7,721 nt of DNA, taken from contig CAMOXX010000126.1 of NCBI GenBank assembly GCA_946629475.1, positions 1 through 7,721 of the forward strand, in the 5' to 3' direction. A model generated the notes under the pieces. It searched no databases, was not told the DNA's origin, and saw only the letters and a program-made list of their open reading frames with translations. Positions 4,643 through 7,721 of the stretch are shown here, piece by piece. The translations under genes and the position numbers were made by a program. The first letter of the stretch is position 1. Every line of letters begins with the position of its first letter. Source of the stretch: an uncultured Blautia sp. (GTDB lineage Bacteria; Bacillota; Clostridia; Lachnospirales; Lachnospiraceae).

Positions 4643-4653
4643 ATGGAACATTC

Positions 4654-4708
4654 AAAGTCCTGAGCCCACGCAAGCTTGCTTGCAAGTGGGCGAAAGGACT
4701 TGGGGCGC
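4654..4708 (+). repeat. Partial element copy C: long hairpin only
   Basis: Bases 4653-4708 match 4493-4548 at 55 of 56 positions, a direct repeat with 160-bp periodicity. The copy keeps the nested stems AAGTCCT/AGGACTT, GCCCAC/GTGGGC and GCAAGC/GCTTGC. It has the 3' GGGCGC but not its 5' partner, and no helix 3 or 4. It starts 11 bases after element B and ends 49 bases before the phosphatase start codon, so it lies in that gene's leader. Confidence 0.8.
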
Positions 4709-4757
4709 TGTGGATACATTTTGGGTAAATGCAGGCTTTCTGGAAGGTGTCGGAAAA

Positions 4758-6389
4758 ATGAATAAATTTAAAAAGAATATCGCTTTCAGGAGCATTAGCA
4801 GCTTAGTATTATTGATCATTATTGTTTTTGGCGTTGCCTCAAGCATCGGGTATGTCTGGTTTACGAGAATTCAGATGTCTCATTTTGAGGATGATGCCTT
4901 CCGCGTCGCGGATATTGCTGCGCTTGGTATCGATCCGAATATGATTGATGAGTATCTGGAAAGCGGCGGGGAATCAGAGGACTACATACAGACCTGGACC
5001 AATTTTGATCTGCTGTGCAACGCATCAAGATCAACATTTATATATGTGATACTGCCGGACCGCACAGACTATGGTGTAATCACGTTCCTGTTCTCCACGA
5101 TCAACCAGGAGAGCCCGTATGAGGTCTACGATTTTGGCTATGTGAGGCAGACGACGAACGACGATTACCGCGAAAAATACAGGCGTCTTTGCGAAGAAGG
5201 GTCAAGACGTGAAGTGGTGGTGCGAAACACGGGGTTCATTGAGACAGGCGCTCATATCACGGCGATGGTTCCCCTGATCGACAATGACGGCGAAACCACG
5301 GCAATCCTGTGCGTACAGAGGCAGATGGATTCCTTTAACGAATCACGGCAGGGTTATGTCAAGACGGTTGCCGGTGCAATGATCCTCCTCATTATTGTGA
5401 TCATCATCGGCCAGATCTTTTATATTTACCGGAAGCTGCTGATGCCGATCAGAACGATTACCGACGAAGCCATTCGCTTTAACCATGATCATGCACAGCC
5501 CCAAAAAACGCTTTCCGAAAAGATTAAAAACAGGGACGAGATCGGTATTCTGGCTCTTTCGATTGACCAGCTGGAAAATGAAATCGTTTCTTTTATCGCG
5601 GAGCAGAACCGTATTACGGCGGAAAAGGAGAGAAGCCGGACGGAACTCTATATGGCGAAGGAAATCCAGAGGAGCCAGCTCCCGATGGTATTCCCGCCGT
5701 ACCCTGACAGGAAGGAGTTTGATATTTTCGCTTCCATGGATCCGGCGCGAGAGGTTGGCGGGGACTTTTATGATTTCTTTCTGATTGATGAGGATCACCT
5801 GGCCCTTGTGATTGCAGATGTTTCGGGAAAGGGAATTCCGGCTGCTCTGTTTATGATGGTTTCAAAAATGCTGATCAAAAACCGTCTGATGGACGGCGAC
5901 AGCCCGGGCGAAGCCCTCGAAAGCGTAAACGATCAGCTGCTCAGCGAAAACTCGATCGATATGTTTGTTACAGTGTGGGCGGCGGTTCTGGAGATATCGA
6001 CCGGAAACGGAACCGCGTGCAATGCGGGACATGAACATCCGGCGATAAAGCGTGCGGGCAAAAAGTATGCGCTGACGGTTTACCGGCATCTTCCTGTTGT
6101 AGGAGCGATTGAGAATATCCATTATCGTGATCACGCCTTCCACCTTGATCCTGGAGACAGCCTGTTTGTTTATACCGACGGTGTTGCCGAGGCGGTAGAT
6201 GAGGAGAATAATCTGTTCGGGACCGACCGTATGCTCGAGGTGCTGAACAGGGATACGGAAGAAGCTCCCGCTGCGGCTTTGAAAAGTGTGAAAAGTGCGA
6301 TTGACAGTTTTGCAGCCGGCACGGAGCAGTTTGATGATATCACGATGCTCTGCCTGAGATATAACGGGCCGTCAAATGAGAAAGGATAA
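4758..6389 (+). CDS. Membrane-anchored SpoIIE/RsbU-type PP2C serine phosphatase
   Basis: The 543-aa protein has a first membrane helix (about 13-35), an extracytoplasmic sensor domain (about 36-200), a second helix (about 204-224), a HAMP-like segment (225-280), a helical linker ending in KEIQRSQLP, and a C-terminal SpoIIE-type PP2C domain (about 320-536). All metal-binding signatures are present: GGDFYD (Asp336), IADVSGKG (Asp354), NAGHEHP (422-428), YTDGVAEA (Asp474) and DDIT (526-529). Family knowledge: such enzymes dephosphorylate a STAS-domain anti-sigma antagonist in partner-switching pathways. Here the outside domain would pass on a signal, ligand unknown. ATG 4758 is chosen because GGAAGGTG (4742-4749) is eight bases upstream and the first membrane helix follows. 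An in-frame ATG at 4680 would start inside repeat C. It leads an operon with the kinase and exporter genes. Confidence 0.93.
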   Translation: MNKFKKNIAFRSISSLVLLIIIVFGVASSIGYVWFTRIQMSHFEDDAFRVADIAALGIDPNMIDEYLESGGESEDYIQTWTNFDLLCNASRSTFIYVILPDRTDYGVITFLFSTINQESPYEVYDFGYVRQTTNDDYREKYRRLCEEGSRREVVVRNTGFIETGAHITAMVPLIDNDGETTAILCVQRQMDSFNESRQGYVKTVAGAMILLIIVIIIGQIFYIYRKLLMPIRTITDEAIRFNHDHAQPQKTLSEKIKNRDEIGILALSIDQLENEIVSFIAEQNRITAEKERSRTELYMAKEIQRSQLPMVFPPYPDRKEFDIFASMDPAREVGGDFYDFFLIDEDHLALVIADVSGKGIPAALFMMVSKMLIKNRLMDGDSPGEALESVNDQLLSENSIDMFVTVWAAVLEISTGNGTACNAGHEHPAIKRAGKKYALTVYRHLPVVGAIENIHYRDHAFHLDPGDSLFVYTDGVAEAVDEENNLFGTDRMLEVLNRDTEEAPAAALKSVKSAIDSFAAGTEQFDDITMLCLRYNGPSNEKG

Positions 6390-6393
6390 AGAG

Positions 6394-6804
6394 ATGAAAG
6401 AACTGGAAATAAGCGCGGTAAGAGAAAACCTTGATGATGTGCTTGCCTTTATAGAACAGGAAATCCGGGATACGGACTGTTCGCCGAAAGCGAAAACACA
6501 GATCGAAATCGCTGTTGAGGAGATTTTTGTGAATATCGCGTGTTATGCCTATAATCCAGAGGAAGGGCCGGCGCAGGTCAGAGTGGAAGTGCTGGAGGAT
6601 CCGCTGGAAATAGTTTTAACATTTCTGGATCACGGCAGGCCGTATGATCCGCTGGCCAGGGAGGACCCGGATATCACTTTATCCGCAGAGAAGCGAAGAA
6701 TCGGCGGACTGGGGATTTTTCTGGTGAAGAAAAGCATGGATGAGATCAACTACGAATATAAGGACGGCCATAACATCCTGACGATGAAAAAGTCCCTGAT
6801 ATGA
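6394..6804 (+). CDS. RsbW/SpoIIAB-like ATP-binding anti-sigma kinase
   Basis: The 136-aa protein is a single GHKL-type ATPase domain of the anti-sigma kinase class. The N box is EIAVEEIFVNIACYAY with Asn47, the G1 box is FLDHGRPYDP (Asp79, Gly81) and the G2 box is GGLGIFLVKKSMD (104-116), all in order and spacing. Relatives phosphorylate a STAS antagonist and bind a sigma factor or another target; the neighbouring phosphatase would oppose it. ATG 6394 is preferred because AGAAAGGA (6378-6385) is eight bases upstream and it begins four bases after the phosphatase stop. ATG 6376 would overlap that stop and lacks an SD. No STAS protein or sigma factor gene is visible in the window. The partner may lie downstream or elsewhere, or the kinase may act on a different target. 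Confidence 0.9.
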   Translation: MKELEISAVRENLDDVLAFIEQEIRDTDCSPKAKTQIEIAVEEIFVNIACYAYNPEEGPAQVRVEVLEDPLEIVLTFLDHGRPYDPLAREDPDITLSAEKRRIGGLGIFLVKKSMDEINYEYKDGHNILTMKKSLI

Positions 6805-6832
6805 TCCTGAATAAACAGCTGGAGTGATAGGC

Positions 6833-7721
6833 ATGAAGAATAACAGTAAAGGTATAAAACAGCCTGTGGAGGGGAAGGTTGCAAAAGTGCCGGTGGTGAT
6901 GCAGATGGAGGCGCTGGAGTGCGGTGCGGCCTGCCTTACCATGGTTCTTGCGTATTATGACAAGTGGATCCCTCTGGAACAGGTGCGGAAAGACTGCGGA
7001 GTGTCCAGAGACGGCTCCAATGCGATGAATATTATTCTGGCGGCCCGGAGCTATGGCCTTACTGCCGATGCTTTCAGGGGGGAACCGGATGTGGTGAAGC
7101 AGGAAGGACAATTTCCATGTATCATCCATTGGGAGTTCAACCACTTTGTTGTACTGTGCGGCTTTAAAAAAGGAAAGGTGTATATCAACGATCCTGCCAG
7201 AGGCAGGATCGTTATTACCGAGGAAGCGTTTGATAAGGGCTTTACCGGAATTGTTATGATGTTCCAGCCGGGAGAGCAGTTTGTCCCTTCCGGACAGAAA
7301 AAGAGTGTCACCGCGTTTGCCAAGAAACGTCTGGAGGGAACAGGCGTGGCGATCGCGTTTACCCTCCTTGTATCTGTGATCAGCGCGGCTTTCGGTCTGA
7401 TCAATCCGGCGATGACCAGGACTTTTATGGATCGCTTTCTGAAGGGACGCAATCCGGACTGGGTTGTGATATTCCTTGTGATTATGGGGATTCTGGCGTT
7501 TGCGCAGCTCGTTGTAGCCTGGCTGCAGGCCGTCTATTCTCTGCGGATACAGGGAAAGATGGCAGTGGTCGGGAACATGACATATATGTGGAAGGTGATG
7601 CGCCTTCCGATGGAATTTTTCTCACAGCGGATGACCGGTGATATTCTGCAGCGGCAGGCGACGAACGCGACAATCGCGAGCACGCTGGTGAATACGTTCG
7701 CGCCCCTGATTCTGAACACGG
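6833..7721 (+). CDS. C39-peptidase ABC transporter, NHLP-type peptide exporter (5' part)
   Basis: The frame is open from ATG 6833 to the window end, giving the first 296 residues of what is probably a protein of over 700. The N-terminal C39 peptidase domain has Gln24 and Cys30 in MQMEALECGAACLTMVL, His104 in HWEFNHFVVL and Asp120 in INDPARG, so the catalytic residues are complete. Membrane helices of the ABC permease follow (about 171-189 and 209-230), then the start of the first cytoplasmic loop. The 'QMEALECGAA' and 'IIHWEFNHFVVL' wording is typical of NHLP/NHLM family bacteriocin exporters, which cut a double-glycine-type leader and export the peptide. The ATPase domain is beyond the window. 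The start follows GGAG (6821-6824) by eight bases, 28 bases after the kinase stop, so it is co-transcribed with the signalling pair. No precursor peptide is seen here. Confidence 0.9.
   Translation, partial: MKNNSKGIKQPVEGKVAKVPVVMQMEALECGAACLTMVLAYYDKWIPLEQVRKDCGVSRDGSNAMNIILAARSYGLTADAFRGEPDVVKQEGQFPCIIHWEFNHFVVLCGFKKGKVYINDPARGRIVITEEAFDKGFTGIVMMFQPGEQFVPSGQKKSVTAFAKKRLEGTGVAIAFTLLVSVISAAFGLINPAMTRTFMDRFLKGRNPDWVVIFLVIMGILAFAQLVVAWLQAVYSLRIQGKMAVVGNMTYMWKVMRLPMEFFSQRMTGDILQRQATNATIASTLVNTFAPLILNT
7187..7213. repeat. Perfect 12-bp inverted repeat inside the exporter gene
   Basis: AACGATCCTGCC (7187-7198) and GGCAGGATCGTT (7202-7213) are perfect inverse complements with a three-base loop (AGA). 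The hairpin encodes NDPARGRIV around catalytic Asp120. No T-run follows, so it is not a classic terminator, but it could slow transcription or translation. Confidence 0.85.

Overview
The window looks like a chromosomal accessory region of a Gram-positive gut Clostridia, most likely Lachnospiraceae. This rests on strong purine-rich Shine-Dalgarno sites, an Rpn-type (PD-(D/E)XK) nuclease/transposase family protein, a SpoIIE/RsbW-type signalling pair and an NHLP-type peptide-export ABC transporter. No rRNA, tRNA, CRISPR array or complete insertion sequence was seen. The species assignment is inference.

Region 1 (1-2720) is a scrambled, duplicated locus. The window opens on the last codons of an alpha/beta-hydrolase-like gene, which runs straight into a decayed Rpn copy (88-593). 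An 828-base stretch without a gene follows, holding inverted repeats, an exact 30-bp direct repeat and a weak terminator. Next come an intact Rpn gene (1422-2384) and a second truncated hydrolase tail (2454-2720). The two hydrolase tails share 55 identical bases. Both Rpn copies keep a well-placed internal start (GGGAG, six bases, ATG) that would give a C-terminal-only protein.

Region 2 (2721-3697) holds one aquaporin gene with an extended -10 promoter and a hairpin terminator. Its pore residues match water-selective AqpZ.

Region 3 (3698-4757) is the most interesting part. Two copies of a ~161-nt element (A at 3851-4011, B at 4481-4642) can each fold into the same four-helix, cloverleaf-like structure with compensatory base changes. 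Each is preceded at the same distance by a -35/-10-like pair with a 17-bp spacer. A third partial copy (4654-4708) repeats only the first long hairpin. Copy A lies directly upstream of a small secreted acidic protein gene (4054-4410). Copies B and C lie between that gene's strong terminator and the next operon. I could not match the element to any RNA family I know.

Region 4 (4758-7721) is a tight operon: a membrane-anchored PP2C/SpoIIE-type phosphatase, an RsbW-like ATP-binding kinase, and the start of a C39-peptidase ABC transporter of the NHLP export type, cut by the window end. The likely logic is that an extracellular signal sensed by the phosphatase feeds a partner-switching module controlling a peptide-export locus. 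The STAS antagonist, sigma factor and exported precursor peptide are not in the window.
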